From NCBI GenBank assembly GCA_903859815.1, contig CAIOOA010000185.1, positions 40,384 through 104,383 of the forward strand: a DNA stretch of 64,000 nt, written 5' to 3'. Source of the stretch: an uncultured Methylococcaceae bacterium (lineage in GTDB: Bacteria; Pseudomonadota; Gammaproteobacteria; Methylococcales; Methylococcaceae). The notes below the pieces were generated by a model, which was given only the letters and a program-made list of their open reading frames with translations, ran no database searches and was not told the origin of the DNA. How positions within the stretch are numbered: the stretch's first letter is position 1; each line of letters opens with the position of its first letter. Below are positions 20,186-29,798 of this stretch, one piece after another. The position numbers and the translations under genes were made by a program.

Positions 20186-22018
20186 ATGTGTGGTATTGTC
20201 GGGGCCGTTGCCCATCGAATCATTACACCCGTTCTCATTGAAGGGCTGCGCCGCTTGGAATATCGTGGCTACGACTCTGCCGGAATTGCTGTCATTTCCG
20301 CTAACAACGAAATTGATCGCATCCGTAGTCTCGGTAAAATCAGGGAGTTGGAAAAATTATTGGCTAAGATGCCTGTGGCAGGCAAGGTTGGAATAGCCCA
20401 TACACGCTGGGCCACGCATGGCGTTCCTGCCGAGCGCAATGCCCATCCTCATTTATCGCGGAATGCTGTCGCCGTGGTGCATAACGGCATCATCGAGAAC
20501 CACAATGAACTCCGTAAGTCATTGGAACAACAAGGCTTTGAGTTTACATCTGAAACCGACACGGAAGTCATTGCCCATCAAATCCAATATTTCATCGAAC
20601 AAGGTCACGCCATTCTTGATGCCATTCGCAAAACCACCAACATGCTCGAAGGTGCTTACGCAATTGGTGTGATCAACACTGGCAACCCTAACACTCTATA
20701 TGCCGCTCGCCATGGTAGTCCATTAGTGGTAGGGCTGGGTGACAGCGAAAATTTCATCGCATCCGATATTTTTGCCTTAGTCGGGGAAACCAAGCGTTTT
20801 ATTTTTCTTGAAGACGGGGATATCGCTGTTCTCAACACGGAGAACGTGCATGTTTTTGACAAGGACGATCATCAAGTTGAACGGGAAGTCAATGAGACGA
20901 AACTGTCAGCGGACTCGGTCGAACGCGGTCATTACCGACATTACATGCAAAAGGAGATTCACGAACAACCGGTGGCGGTCGAAAAATGCCTGGACGGGCG
21001 CATACACGCTGGCAAAATCTTACCCGCGACATTCGGGTTAAAGGCGGAACAAGCCTTCGACAGTATCAAGGCCGTGCAAATCGTTGCTTGCGGAACTAGT
21101 TACCATGCGGGCATGGTGGCTCGTTACTGGATGGAAGATATTGCTGGTATTCCTTGCAACGTGGAAGTGGCCAGTGAATTCCGTTATCGCAGGAATGTCG
21201 TTGCCCCCAATACGCTGTTCGTAACGATTTCCCAGTCAGGGGAAACCGCCGACACTCTGGCAGCATTAAAGGAAGCTAAAAAACTGGGATATGTCCATAC
21301 CCTAGCCATCTGCAATGTACCTGAAAGCTCCATTGTTCGGGAGTCTGACTCTAATTTGATGACCCGTGCCGGACCTGAAATCGGTGTCGCCTCCACCAAG
21401 GCATTCACCACGCAACTGACCGCCCTGCTATTGTTGGTAGTGGCGCTCGGCCGTCGTAACGGGCTTGCACCCGAGGAAGAGCTCAGAATCGTGGATGAAT
21501 TGCGGCGTTTGCCTAACCAAATAAGGCACGCCCTTAGATTGGAAAACGAAATCGAACGATGGGCGGAGCTATTTGGCGATAAAGAACATGCACTTTTCTT
21601 AGGACGTGGCGCACAGTATCCAGTCGCCATGGAGGGTGCGCTTAAACTTAAGGAAATATCCTATATTCATGCCGAAGCCTATCCTGCTGGGGAATTGAAG
21701 CATGGGCCACTGGCATTGATTGACAGCCAAATGCCTGTCATCTCGGTCGCCCCCAACAACGACCTTTTGGAAAAGCTAAAATCCAACCTCCAAGAAGTCC
21801 ATGCAAGAGGGGGGCAGTTATTCGTTTTCGCGGATGCCGGTGCATCCATGGAAAGTGTCCCCAATGTCAAATTGTTAAGGGTGGCCGCTACCCAAGAAGT
21901 CATAGCCCCCATTGTATATACCATCCCTTTGCAGTTACTCGCCTATCATGTGGCCCTAATTAAAGGAACGGATGTTGACCAACCTAGGAATCTAGCCAAA
22001 TCGGTGACAGTGGAATAG
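20186..22018 (+). CDS. glmS: Glucosamine-6-phosphate synthase
   Basis: 610 residues. Converts fructose-6-P and glutamine to glucosamine-6-P. The N-terminal nucleophile Cys2 is in MCGIVGAVA (glutaminase domain) and two SIS sugar-isomerase domains follow (CGTSYHAGMVARYW; FLGRGAQYPVAMEGALKLKE). C-terminus ends PRNLAKSVTVE as usual. Located four bases after glmU. I see no glmS ribozyme, which is expected only in Firmicutes. Confidence 0.98.
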   Translation: MCGIVGAVAHRIITPVLIEGLRRLEYRGYDSAGIAVISANNEIDRIRSLGKIRELEKLLAKMPVAGKVGIAHTRWATHGVPAERNAHPHLSRNAVAVVHNGIIENHNELRKSLEQQGFEFTSETDTEVIAHQIQYFIEQGHAILDAIRKTTNMLEGAYAIGVINTGNPNTLYAARHGSPLVVGLGDSENFIASDIFALVGETKRFIFLEDGDIAVLNTENVHVFDKDDHQVEREVNETKLSADSVERGHYRHYMQKEIHEQPVAVEKCLDGRIHAGKILPATFGLKAEQAFDSIKAVQIVACGTSYHAGMVARYWMEDIAGIPCNVEVASEFRYRRNVVAPNTLFVTISQSGETADTLAALKEAKKLGYVHTLAICNVPESSIVRESDSNLMTRAGPEIGVASTKAFTTQLTALLLLVVALGRRNGLAPEEELRIVDELRRLPNQIRHALRLENEIERWAELFGDKEHALFLGRGAQYPVAMEGALKLKEISYIHAEAYPAGELKHGPLALIDSQMPVISVAPNNDLLEKLKSNLQEVHARGGQLFVFADAGASMESVPNVKLLRVAATQEVIAPIVYTIPLQLLAYHVALIKGTDVDQPRNLAKSVTVE

Positions 22019-22160
22019 CCAAATTGGAATTTGACAATATCCTCCATCTATTCTACATTCTGAGGATTATTCTGTTCCTGCCTAGGTCTTCGCCCTTTTC
22101 AGCAGGAATAATTCCAACTCTGGATTCTAGGGAATGTCTTGCTGAAGGTTGCCAAGATCA

Positions 22161-23501
22161 ATGAATTTACTTAAAGACTTGTTCGGCATAGACACCGATC
22201 TGGATGAAGCCTATAAACCGGAGGAATTATCCTATAAGCCTGATGGGTTCTCCTACAAACCCATGGCGATCTCACCAGAGATTCTTCAACGGCTCATTCC
22301 CATCAGAAGTTTCCCTACTGAAGAATTACAGTCTTTCGCTTGGAGCCGCACCGCCGAGGTTTTTTGCCCTGGAAGCGTATTATTCAAACGCGATCAGTTG
22401 GCAAGATACCTTTTCTACCTACTCGAAGGTGTGGTGCGCATTGAAGTGGATGACCACAACTCCTACGAGATTTCCGCTAACAGCGAGTTAACCAAGTTTC
22501 CGATATGCGGTGGGGTAAGCTACAGTGCGACTTGCATTGCGGCGACAAAAATTCAAGTATTACGAATTTCACATAAGGTTTTAGGATGGCAGGGTTATAA
22601 CTCGACATTGCCACCGACAAGTTATGTTGAAATCGACGAGGAAACTATTCCAGAACAAACCCGATCCAGTCAATTTTATCAAGTATTCTATCAAGACTTC
22701 CGAAGCGAAAATTTACGGATACGCACCATCCCGGAAGTCGTTCAGAAATTAAAACTGTTGTTAGCACGGGAGGTAGGTTTTAAAAAAGCCATACAAGCCA
22801 TGCAAGTGGAGCCTACCATCGCATTGAAGCTGGTGCAATTGTCGAATAGTGGCCTATATCTTCCTGGCCACCCTGTGAACAACTGCCATAATGCCGTGTA
22901 TCGATTGGGATTGTCGGCGACAAAAAACCTGGTGATTGACTACTGTTTGAACGAAACATTTTCAATGCACGACGAATTTCTGTCGCAATTGATTCGCGAT
23001 GAATGGGTGAACAGCCTTTATCTTTCCAAAATTTGCAGGGTGATGGCCGAACAAATCCCCGGGGTCAACCCAAAAAGCGCCCAACTTGCCGGATTGATAG
23101 CCAACATAGGCAAACTCCCCATCTTAGCCTTTGCCGAAAACTTCCCTCACGAATACTGGACTCCCGAGGATATTTTCAATGTGCTTGAGGCTTTGCAAGG
23201 CAGAGTAGGCTCCTATGTGTTGGCCCACGCCGGATTTCCCCAAGAGTTAGTTGAAGTGCCCATGCTTGCTGAAAAATGGAAGCATAACAGCGGTCAACAG
23301 ACGACCTTAAGTGATGTTGTGGTTTTATCCAAACTTCATTTCCTATGGGGGACGCAAAGCAAGCGCCACCTACCCCCATTAAAATCCTTGCCTGCTTACG
23401 CAAAGCTAGCCCCAGGCATGTTATCCCCCGAAAGTTCCCTGCACATATTAAATTTTGCCAAGGCGAAAGCCTCCAGTGTGCTCAAAGTATTCAACGCCTG
23501 A
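22161..23501 (+). CDS. CNBD-like plus HDOD domain regulatory protein
   Basis: About 446 residues from the ATG at 22161. An N-terminal tail has three near-repeats of YKP (YKPEELSYKPDGFSYKPMA). Residues about 50-150 look like a cyclic-nucleotide-binding fold without a convincing phosphate-binding cassette, so ligand binding is doubtful. From about 190 onward (TIPEVVQKLKLLLAREVGFK ... IALKLVQLSNS) it is an HDOD domain, a helical relative of HD phosphohydrolases used in signalling in motile and surface bacteria. No GGDEF or EAL domain is attached. Monocistronic. Confidence 0.82.
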   Translation: MNLLKDLFGIDTDLDEAYKPEELSYKPDGFSYKPMAISPEILQRLIPIRSFPTEELQSFAWSRTAEVFCPGSVLFKRDQLARYLFYLLEGVVRIEVDDHNSYEISANSELTKFPICGGVSYSATCIAATKIQVLRISHKVLGWQGYNSTLPPTSYVEIDEETIPEQTRSSQFYQVFYQDFRSENLRIRTIPEVVQKLKLLLAREVGFKKAIQAMQVEPTIALKLVQLSNSGLYLPGHPVNNCHNAVYRLGLSATKNLVIDYCLNETFSMHDEFLSQLIRDEWVNSLYLSKICRVMAEQIPGVNPKSAQLAGLIANIGKLPILAFAENFPHEYWTPEDIFNVLEALQGRVGSYVLAHAGFPQELVEVPMLAEKWKHNSGQQTTLSDVVVLSKLHFLWGTQSKRHLPPLKSLPAYAKLAPGMLSPESSLHILNFAKAKASSVLKVFNA

Positions 23502-23552
23502 ATCTCAGCGTTTCCAGTCTCTCACACTATTTTTCAAAATCCGGTAATTTTT

Positions 23553-23577
23553 CACAGTTTTGTTTTCGTCAACTGTG
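23553..23577 (+). terminator. Hairpin after the HDOD gene
   Basis: CACAGTT (23553-23559) and AACTGTG (23571-23577), an 11-base loop, 51 bases beyond the stop. A T-rich loop but no T tract after it, so termination strength is uncertain. Confidence 0.4.
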
Positions 23578-23931
23578 TAAAGTGTAAACCGAATGAAGTG
23601 GCAGAAAGTCATCTGGCACTCATTGATCTACTGAACATCAGGCTTTCTCCCTTACCTTAAGTTGATTTTATCTGACATTGGCACATTAGCCGATGCCAGC
23701 GCAATTAAAGCAGGCTCCTCCTTTTCGACGAATCGTGGACCACTACCGATTCGTCATTTTTTTCTGAACACTGTGCTGGAAATTCGCCATCCACGTCGCT
23801 TAAAATAGCGATAAGGTTTCCTTGATAGTCCCTTTAGCGTAAACTCTTAAATCAAGGCAGATAAATTCCGCACATTCGCAGGACAATCCCCATGCCGTTG
23901 TAGTTTTAACTATATAATTTGGTAAATCAAC
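23578..23931. other. Intergenic region with an orphan terminator and the crp promoter
   Basis: No protein gene. It holds a strong terminator (23727-23765) and, near the end, a TATAAT at 23913-23918 about 13 bases before the Crp/Fnr ATG, with no clear -35 box. About 150 bases between 23578 and 23726 have no assigned role and could encode a small RNA. Confidence 0.5.
23727..23765 (+). terminator. Strong Rho-independent terminator without an obvious gene
   Basis: Perfect nine-base stem gacgaatcg (23727-23735) and cgattcgtc (23747-23755) followed by ATTTTTTTTC. It is 225 bases from the preceding stop codon, farther than expected for the HDOD gene, which suggests an untranslated RNA ends here. 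Confidence 0.75.
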
Positions 23932-24600
23932 ATGCTATTGGACGTTCTGTCTTGCCTAAAAAATATTCCAACATTTTCGGAAGTGCCAGAAACTGCTCTG
24001 TCGGCACTGGCCGAGTGCGCAACAAAGAAAAGCTTTGGAAAAAATTGCTTGATTATAAGTGAGGGTGATCCGGCTGGACCCTTGTTCATCATTTTGACCG
24101 GCAAAGTACGGGTTTTTCTAGACAGCGAATCGGGCAAGAGTGTTACCTTGTCAATTCAGAAAGGGGGTTCCTATTTCGGCGAACTGTCCCTGCTTGACGA
24201 CCAGCCACGCTCGGCCTCGATCATCACACTTGAACCCACGCTCTGTGCCATGATACCGAAAAAAGCCTTCGTAACATGGTTAGCAGAGCAGTCTGAAGAG
24301 GCATCCTTAGGAGTTATGCGTGGATTGACGAGGCTTATCCGTACCCTTACCAACAATGTGCGGGGGCTTGCTTTGTGTGATGTCTATACCCGGTTATCAA
24401 GGACACTGCACGAATCCGCCGTGGTTCAAAACGACGAATTAGTCATACTCGAAAAAATCAGCCATCAAGAACTGGCAAATCAGATCGGTTCCTCCCGCGA
24501 GATGGTGAGCAAAATCATGAAGGATTTGACCACCGGGGGTTATCTGTCAATTCAAGGGAAGACTGTTCGAATACTAAAAACACTTCCCGCAGCTTGGTGA
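23932..24600 (+). CDS. Crp/Fnr family transcription regulator
   Basis: 222 residues. N-terminal cyclic-nucleotide-binding domain with a phosphate-binding cassette-like GELSLLDDQPRSASI (residues 83-97), keeping the Arg-Ser pair that contacts cAMP in true CRPs. C-terminal winged helix-turn-helix at about 177-200 (SHQELANQIGSSREMVSKI). There is no N-terminal cysteine cluster, so not an FNR-type oxygen sensor. Whether it binds cAMP, c-di-GMP or nothing cannot be told. The following HAD gene overlaps or nearly touches it. Confidence 0.92.
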   Translation: MLLDVLSCLKNIPTFSEVPETALSALAECATKKSFGKNCLIISEGDPAGPLFIILTGKVRVFLDSESGKSVTLSIQKGGSYFGELSLLDDQPRSASIITLEPTLCAMIPKKAFVTWLAEQSEEASLGVMRGLTRLIRTLTNNVRGLALCDVYTRLSRTLHESAVVQNDELVILEKISHQELANQIGSSREMVSKIMKDLTTGGYLSIQGKTVRILKTLPAAW

Positions 24601-24611
24601 CAAAAAGTCAA

Positions 24612-25298
24612 ATGGGAACAAACCAGTTGATTCATCCTCGTTTCCCCTCTTTTAAGGGCATTATATTGGATATGGACGGCTTGGCTATCAACTCCGAACC
24701 GGGTTTCATAGTTGCTTGGAAGAAGGCCGCGCAGACATTCGGAATAACGCTGGATGATGAAATGGTGCGGACCCTATTAGGACACCGATCCGAACAAATC
24801 GAATCAGCCTTAAAGAATGCCATCGGTACAAACTTCGACGGTGGGCAATTTCGACTATTGGCCTCCCAGTTTTGGCAAGATCACGTGGAAAAGCATGGAA
24901 TTTTACCGATGCCCGGATTAAGCAACTTAATTGAATTGCTTGAAACAAAGGGAATACCTTTTGCGCTGGCGACAAACAGCAACAGAACCAACACAGAGGT
25001 TTGCCTGGTTAGAAGTGGCTTGGACAAGCGCTTTCCGATTGTCGTGACCCGTGACCATGTCAAATCACCTAAACCGGACCCCGACTTGTTTCTGCAGGCG
25101 GCTTGCCGGATGGGCATTACCGCCAAAGATTGCCTTGTACTTGAAGACTCGGACATCGGCTTGCAGGCAGCCATAAGGGCCGAGGCGACCGCAGTGTTGG
25201 TCAATACCAACCCTACCAAAGACTCGAAACAATTGGCTGCGTTTGCATTTCATTCTCTGCATGAAGTCGCCGACACCATCAAACACTCATTCACCTAA
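24612..25298 (+). CDS. HAD-superfamily sugar phosphatase/phosphoglucomutase-like
   Basis: About 228 residues from the ATG at 24612. Motif I LDMDGLAINSE gives the Asp nucleophile (Asp20) and acid/base (Asp22), motif II is in FALATNSNR, motif III is the KSPKPDPDLF lysine, and motif IV is LEDSDIGLQAA. This is the beta-phosphoglucomutase/hexitol-phosphatase subgroup with a helical cap. The Asn in AINSE in place of the usual Asp (LIDSE) is a minor change. Substrate unknown; it sits 12 bases after the Crp gene stop, so likely one operon. Confidence 0.9.
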   Translation: MGTNQLIHPRFPSFKGIILDMDGLAINSEPGFIVAWKKAAQTFGITLDDEMVRTLLGHRSEQIESALKNAIGTNFDGGQFRLLASQFWQDHVEKHGILPMPGLSNLIELLETKGIPFALATNSNRTNTEVCLVRSGLDKRFPIVVTRDHVKSPKPDPDLFLQAACRMGITAKDCLVLEDSDIGLQAAIRAEATAVLVNTNPTKDSKQLAAFAFHSLHEVADTIKHSFT

Positions 25299-25318
25299 CC
25301 ATTTTAAGGGGGTCCATT

Positions 25319-25603
25319 ATGATTGGAGCTATTTCAGCCCTTGCCATTTTACTGATTGCTTACTGGTATTACAAAACCGCAGAGGAATTGAATTTGCCGG
25401 TTCTTGCCTGGGTGGCAGGCGGAGTAATCGTCTACTATGCAGGCTTCCTGATTTGGATGCATGTCGTCTTACGTTCATTGCTCGGAGGGCAATTCAAAGA
25501 GCATGGCATTCTGTTGGGGGTCATCATGGATTTGACGGCAGTATTGGTGGGCATGGCTTTATCTGCCCTGTTTCGATCAAAAATCATGCTGAAAAAGGCT
25601 TAA
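25319..25603 (+). CDS. Small three-helix membrane protein
   Basis: 94 residues with hydrophobic segments at about 2-16, 27-50 and 64-86. Unrecognised. It follows the HAD gene after 20 bases with a GGGGG-type ribosome site, and converges with glgX only two bases away. Probably inner membrane. Confidence 0.75.
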   Translation: MIGAISALAILLIAYWYYKTAEELNLPVLAWVAGGVIVYYAGFLIWMHVVLRSLLGGQFKEHGILLGVIMDLTAVLVGMALSALFRSKIMLKKA

Positions 25604-25605
25604 AC

Positions 25606-27711
25606 TCAATTGATTTGCTTGGCAATCAACACAACAACACTGCGTTCGGAAACCCGGTAAGCATGTTGGTTGTCAAGCTTCAAGAGTTGATCTGGCTCTA
25701 AGATCGCCGAGTCGCCATTCAGCGAAGTATCCACAAAGCGCTGCCAATGACGCTGTTCCAACCATGGCAGGTCAAAATCATGAGCCTCCGTATGGCTATT
25801 GGCAATCAGGTAGACATCATCCATGGGCCCATTCGCCGTTGAACCCGTCAGATGCATGGCGATGGAATGGGAATGTTCACTCCAGTCGGGTTGACCAATT
25901 CTAAATCCATGCCAAGTGATTCTAGGGCCGTGACCGTTTTGCAGCAAAAAACTGTCGTAACGCAATAAATCATGATGCTTTCGAAAGAGAATCAGCAAAC
26001 GGAAGAAACGGTGCAACCCCTGCTTATGATCAAAATTACCCCAATCCAACCAACTGATTGAATTATCCTGACAATAGGCATTATTGTTACCTTTCTGGCT
26101 ACGGCCGATTTCGTCACCGGCTAGAATCATCGGCACACCCCGCGACAATATCAGCAAAGTGGCAAAATTTCGCATTTGTCGCTCACGAAGCCTTAAAACA
26201 TTTAAATCAGTTGTGTCACCTTCCGCTCCACAATTCCAAGAATGGTTGCTGTTGTCGCCATCGGCATTGTTTTCCCCATTGGCCTGATTGTGCTTTTCGC
26301 TGTAGCTCACCAGGTCGTTTAAGGTAAAGCCATCATGGCTAGTCATAAAATTGATGCCATGGCTGGGTTCTCGCCCCTGTTGATAAAGGTCGGAGCTACC
26401 CGCCAGCCTTGTGGCTAGATGACCGACCATTCCTGGGTCGCCTCGGACAAAACATCGGATATCGTCACGGAACCGGCCATTCCATTCCGCCCATCGCCCC
26501 CAGTTCGGGAAACTGCCCACTTGATACAAGCCGGCTGCATCCCATGCCTCGGCAATGAGTTTGGTATTGGCCAGGATTGGATCGCCAGCAATCTGTTCCA
26601 GTAAAGGGGGGCTGGCCAAAACATGTCCACTTTGATCCCGGCCCAAAATTGAGGCAAGATCAAAACGGAAGCCATCAACATGCATTTCCATGACAAAGTA
26701 GCGAAGGCTATCTAGGATGAAACTCCGTACAAATGGATGGTTACAATTGACCGTATTTCCACAACCGGAAAAATTCATATAACTACCATCCGCGCTGAGC
26801 ATGTAATAGGCTTTGTTGTCTATCCCTTTCAAAGAGTAAGCCCGGCCACGATGGTCTCCCTCTCCGGTATGGTTATAGACGACATCCAGAATGACTTCAA
26901 TTCCCGCACTATGAAGTGCCTTGACCATGTCTTTAAACTCTTTCACTTCGCTGCCGGAAGTTTTCTCGGAAGCGTAGGCCGCTTTTAGGGCGAAAAAAGA
27001 CAATGGGTGATAACCCCAAAAATTATAGAGCGGCTCTCCATTCTCAGGATTGACACGGTCACTTTCCAATTCATCGAATTCAGTCACCGGTAACAGTTCA
27101 ACCGCTGTAATCCCTAATTCTTTAAGATAAGGGATTTTTTCAATGATTCCATGAAAAGTGCCAGGATTACTCACCTTCGAGGAAGAATGCATAGTAAAGC
27201 CCCGAACATGCAATTCATAGATTATCGAGTCGGCAAGGGGGCGGTTTATGGGTTGGTCAAATTCCCAATCATAATCGTGATTCACCAGCAAAGCCCGGCG
27301 AAAGCAATCAGAACACTGTTTCGTTTTATTTCCCCAAAACCTTCGCCCATTCAGTGCAATGGCACATGGATCTGCCAGGACCAAAGTAGGATTGAAGTTA
27401 TGCGGAGGGGTTTGAGGCCCGTCCATTCGGTAGGCATAGGCAACCCCAGGGTCAAGCCCGGCAATAAAGGCATGCCATATATCGCCCGTCCGATTGTATT
27501 TATTGTCGAATGGGAATGCGGCGATTTCACTCTCAACACCAGGCTCGAACAACAAGAGAGTGACTGCCGTGGCATGTCGGGAAAAAATGGCGAAATTAAT
27601 ACCACCACGCTGTACATTTGCACCCAAAGGCAGTGGGTGACCTCGCTCAAAGCTAAATTCTTCCGTTATAAATGAGAGTAGGCCGTATCGATGAGTTTCT
27701 TCCGTAGACAT
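25606..27711 (-). CDS. glgX: Glycogen debranching enzyme GlgX (isoamylase type)
   Basis: 701 residues. Hydrolyses alpha-1,6 branches in glycogen. N-terminal CBM48-type domain (GHPLPLGANVQRGGINFAIF), then the GH13 barrel: VILDVVYNHT, DGFRFDLASILG (catalytic Asp), LIAEAWDAAG (Glu), and FMTSHDGFTLNDL (Asp). Methanotrophs store C1-derived carbon as glycogen. It lies 39 bases downstream of fhcA on the same strand. Confidence 0.96.
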   Translation of the reverse strand: MSTEETHRYGLLSFITEEFSFERGHPLPLGANVQRGGINFAIFSRHATAVTLLLFEPGVESEIAAFPFDNKYNRTGDIWHAFIAGLDPGVAYAYRMDGPQTPPHNFNPTLVLADPCAIALNGRRFWGNKTKQCSDCFRRALLVNHDYDWEFDQPINRPLADSIIYELHVRGFTMHSSSKVSNPGTFHGIIEKIPYLKELGITAVELLPVTEFDELESDRVNPENGEPLYNFWGYHPLSFFALKAAYASEKTSGSEVKEFKDMVKALHSAGIEVILDVVYNHTGEGDHRGRAYSLKGIDNKAYYMLSADGSYMNFSGCGNTVNCNHPFVRSFILDSLRYFVMEMHVDGFRFDLASILGRDQSGHVLASPPLLEQIAGDPILANTKLIAEAWDAAGLYQVGSFPNWGRWAEWNGRFRDDIRCFVRGDPGMVGHLATRLAGSSDLYQQGREPSHGINFMTSHDGFTLNDLVSYSEKHNQANGENNADGDNSNHSWNCGAEGDTTDLNVLRLRERQMRNFATLLILSRGVPMILAGDEIGRSQKGNNNAYCQDNSISWLDWGNFDHKQGLHRFFRLLILFRKHHDLLRYDSFLLQNGHGPRITWHGFRIGQPDWSEHSHSIAMHLTGSTANGPMDDVYLIANSHTEAHDFDLPWLEQRHWQRFVDTSLNGDSAILEPDQLLKLDNQHAYRVSERSVVVLIAKQIN

Positions 27712-27749
27712 TTGATTTTTTCTATACCGTTAAGGTAGATTAAAAGGAT

Positions 27750-29411
27750 TTACACCCTCCCGCATGGATGCACGATAATCTTACTCCTGCCATCCATTTC
27801 AATCTCTTCATTTCGGATAATGAAATTATCCAGCTTCATTGTCAGATACTTGTCGAAATACTCGTTCAAATCCTTTTCCACGGGTCCACGGTCGAATTCA
27901 GGTTTGACGGTATGGACATTGCCCCAGACAATTTTCACCACTTCGCCATGCTTGACCACCAATTCCCCGTCTTTGAAGACATAATCCGGTTTGGCGAACA
28001 TGGCTTCCTTGTCTTCCTGCTCAGTGTAAACGGTGATGTCCGCACCCGCCCCTACGCCCAAATGCCCACGGTCTTTTAAACCCAATAATCGTGCAGCACC
28101 GGCGCGAGTCATGATGGCGATTTCATACAGCGAATATTCCCGGTCTAGCGTTCCTAGCGTGCTGAGCGCCGCTGCTTCGGGGTTGATGGTCGCCAGCATG
28201 TCATTACGGAAGCTCTTGTTGGTCAGCAGCTTGATCAGATGCGGATACATCGTAAACGGTGCGCCGTTCGGGTGGTCGGTAGTCAGGAAAATCCGCCAAG
28301 GGTCTTCAGCCAGCAGGAAAATTTCCAAACCAATGGCCCATTGCAAGGCATTGACAAAATTCTTGTCTTTGTATTTGAACGGCACGACCCCGCAACCGGC
28401 ATCGCATTCAATGTCCATGACCACCCATTTGCCATTGTGGGCATGACCGGCATTGGCAAACTGGCGTTGCGAGTCGCCGGAGGCGGTAACCGTTGCGCCA
28501 AATAATATCTGCCCGACATCCATCGTGATATTTTTGTTGCGGTTGAAGGCTTCGGCAATCTGTGCCGCACCGGAGGAGAATTTGCGGTCGCCTTCCGTGC
28601 CATAACTATGGAACTGGATATGCGTCAGGTGCATCGGCAACCCCTCAATGCCGGTGATGGTGTTCAGCGTCGTCTCCATGTTGCCGGGGACACCGAGGTT
28701 GCAACCATGCACATGCAAAGGGTGAGGCACACCGAGTTCATGCACAGCACGGGCAAGGGTTTGCAGCACCTTACGCGGGGTCACGCCGTAATACACATGT
28801 TGCTCGTCCAAATCCAAGCTACGCTGGTTGAACTTAAAAGCGCTGATGCCACCCGGATTCACGACCTTCACCCCAATGCACTGACTGGAATGAATCGTCC
28901 AAGCGACATAATTGTTGATTTCTTCTTGGGATTTACCGGCTTGCAGCATCCTTAAGAAATAATCATCGCTACCCAGCATCACATAACCGCCCACATCCAT
29001 TAACGGCACATCAGCCATTTCATGGTGGGCTTGGCGGGCATTGATCGGCAACACCGCCGGCTCAAAGCCCGCCGTGTAACCCATCTCAGCATACCGATAG
29101 CCCGTGGTCAATGTTGAAGGCGCGGCATGACCGCAACCCGCCCGCATCAAGCCATGGCGTTCCACCGGATCGCCCCTGTGGTCTTCCGGGAGCAAACTGC
29201 GGGCGATGTTGACTTTGCCACCACCGATGTGGGTGTGCATATCAATGGCACCAGCCATGACGACTTTGCCGTTAAGGTCATATTCTTGGCTGGCTTGTTC
29301 ATTGCCCGGTGCTGCCACGATGCGCCCGTCTCGAATCCAAATGTCGCGCACTTCGCCGTTGATGCCATGGGCGGGGTCGTAAACTTTACCGCCGGTTAGT
29401 TTGGTTAGCAT
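27750..29411 (-). CDS. fhcA: Formyltransferase/hydrolase complex subunit A
   Basis: About 553 residues from the ATG at 29411, which has GAGGAG upstream; the first Met of the open frame (29429) is six codons earlier. An amidohydrolase-type protein similar to FwdA/FmdA: metal site MHTHIGGGK near residue 60, with further His and Asp residues in MHLTHIQFHSYG and FLTTDHPNGAPF. In methylotrophs it releases formate from formyl-methanofuran analogue as part of H4MPT-linked formaldehyde oxidation. It is separated from fhcB by a two-gene cassette, whereas the two are usually adjacent. No fhcC or fhcD is seen after it. Confidence 0.93.
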   Translation of the reverse strand: MLTKLTGGKVYDPAHGINGEVRDIWIRDGRIVAAPGNEQASQEYDLNGKVVMAGAIDMHTHIGGGKVNIARSLLPEDHRGDPVERHGLMRAGCGHAAPSTLTTGYRYAEMGYTAGFEPAVLPINARQAHHEMADVPLMDVGGYVMLGSDDYFLRMLQAGKSQEEINNYVAWTIHSSQCIGVKVVNPGGISAFKFNQRSLDLDEQHVYYGVTPRKVLQTLARAVHELGVPHPLHVHGCNLGVPGNMETTLNTITGIEGLPMHLTHIQFHSYGTEGDRKFSSGAAQIAEAFNRNKNITMDVGQILFGATVTASGDSQRQFANAGHAHNGKWVVMDIECDAGCGVVPFKYKDKNFVNALQWAIGLEIFLLAEDPWRIFLTTDHPNGAPFTMYPHLIKLLTNKSFRNDMLATINPEAAALSTLGTLDREYSLYEIAIMTRAGAARLLGLKDRGHLGVGAGADITVYTEQEDKEAMFAKPDYVFKDGELVVKHGEVVKIVWGNVHTVKPEFDRGPVEKDLNEYFDKYLTMKLDNFIIRNEEIEMDGRSKIIVHPCGRV

Positions 29412-29798
29412 GATGCAAGTTCTCCTCAAGTATTCAGTTATAAATCCAGCTCACTTTCTGAAAGGATGCGCTATTCTTCAAAAAAGGTTCTGAAGTGAAT
29501 TCTTCAGTGGTTTTGATTTTCGCATACCACCATCATTATATTTAAATAAAATATTAGACCCAGCTTTACCATTCATATCAGAATTGAAGGGTTTGCAGGG
29601 GGTTCCAGTCAGCTTTTTCTTTACCCCATTATATTCCCTGTTATCTTTGGCGGTTACGGATTTCTCCTGCCAATGCAAAGATTTCACCATCTAGGTATTC
29701 GTGTTTGGCCTGACTTATCAGCTCGCCTTACCTGTAATTAATCCAAGGTGATACAGGCTTGACATCCATTCTGGATAGCGTAATGGACTTGTTGATTG
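29412..29798. other. Gap between cassette and fhcA
   Basis: 387 AT-rich bases. It holds only a 70-codon open frame (29478-29690, minus) that I do not recognise and do not support as a gene. Presumably it carries the fhcA leader and possibly a promoter (a GTTATA, i.e. TATAAC on the minus strand, at 29437-29442). Confidence 0.5.

Noticed and set aside
29478..29690. 70-codon minus-strand frame before fhcA
   Set aside because: No recognisable motif or ribosome site; kept only as part of the gap description.
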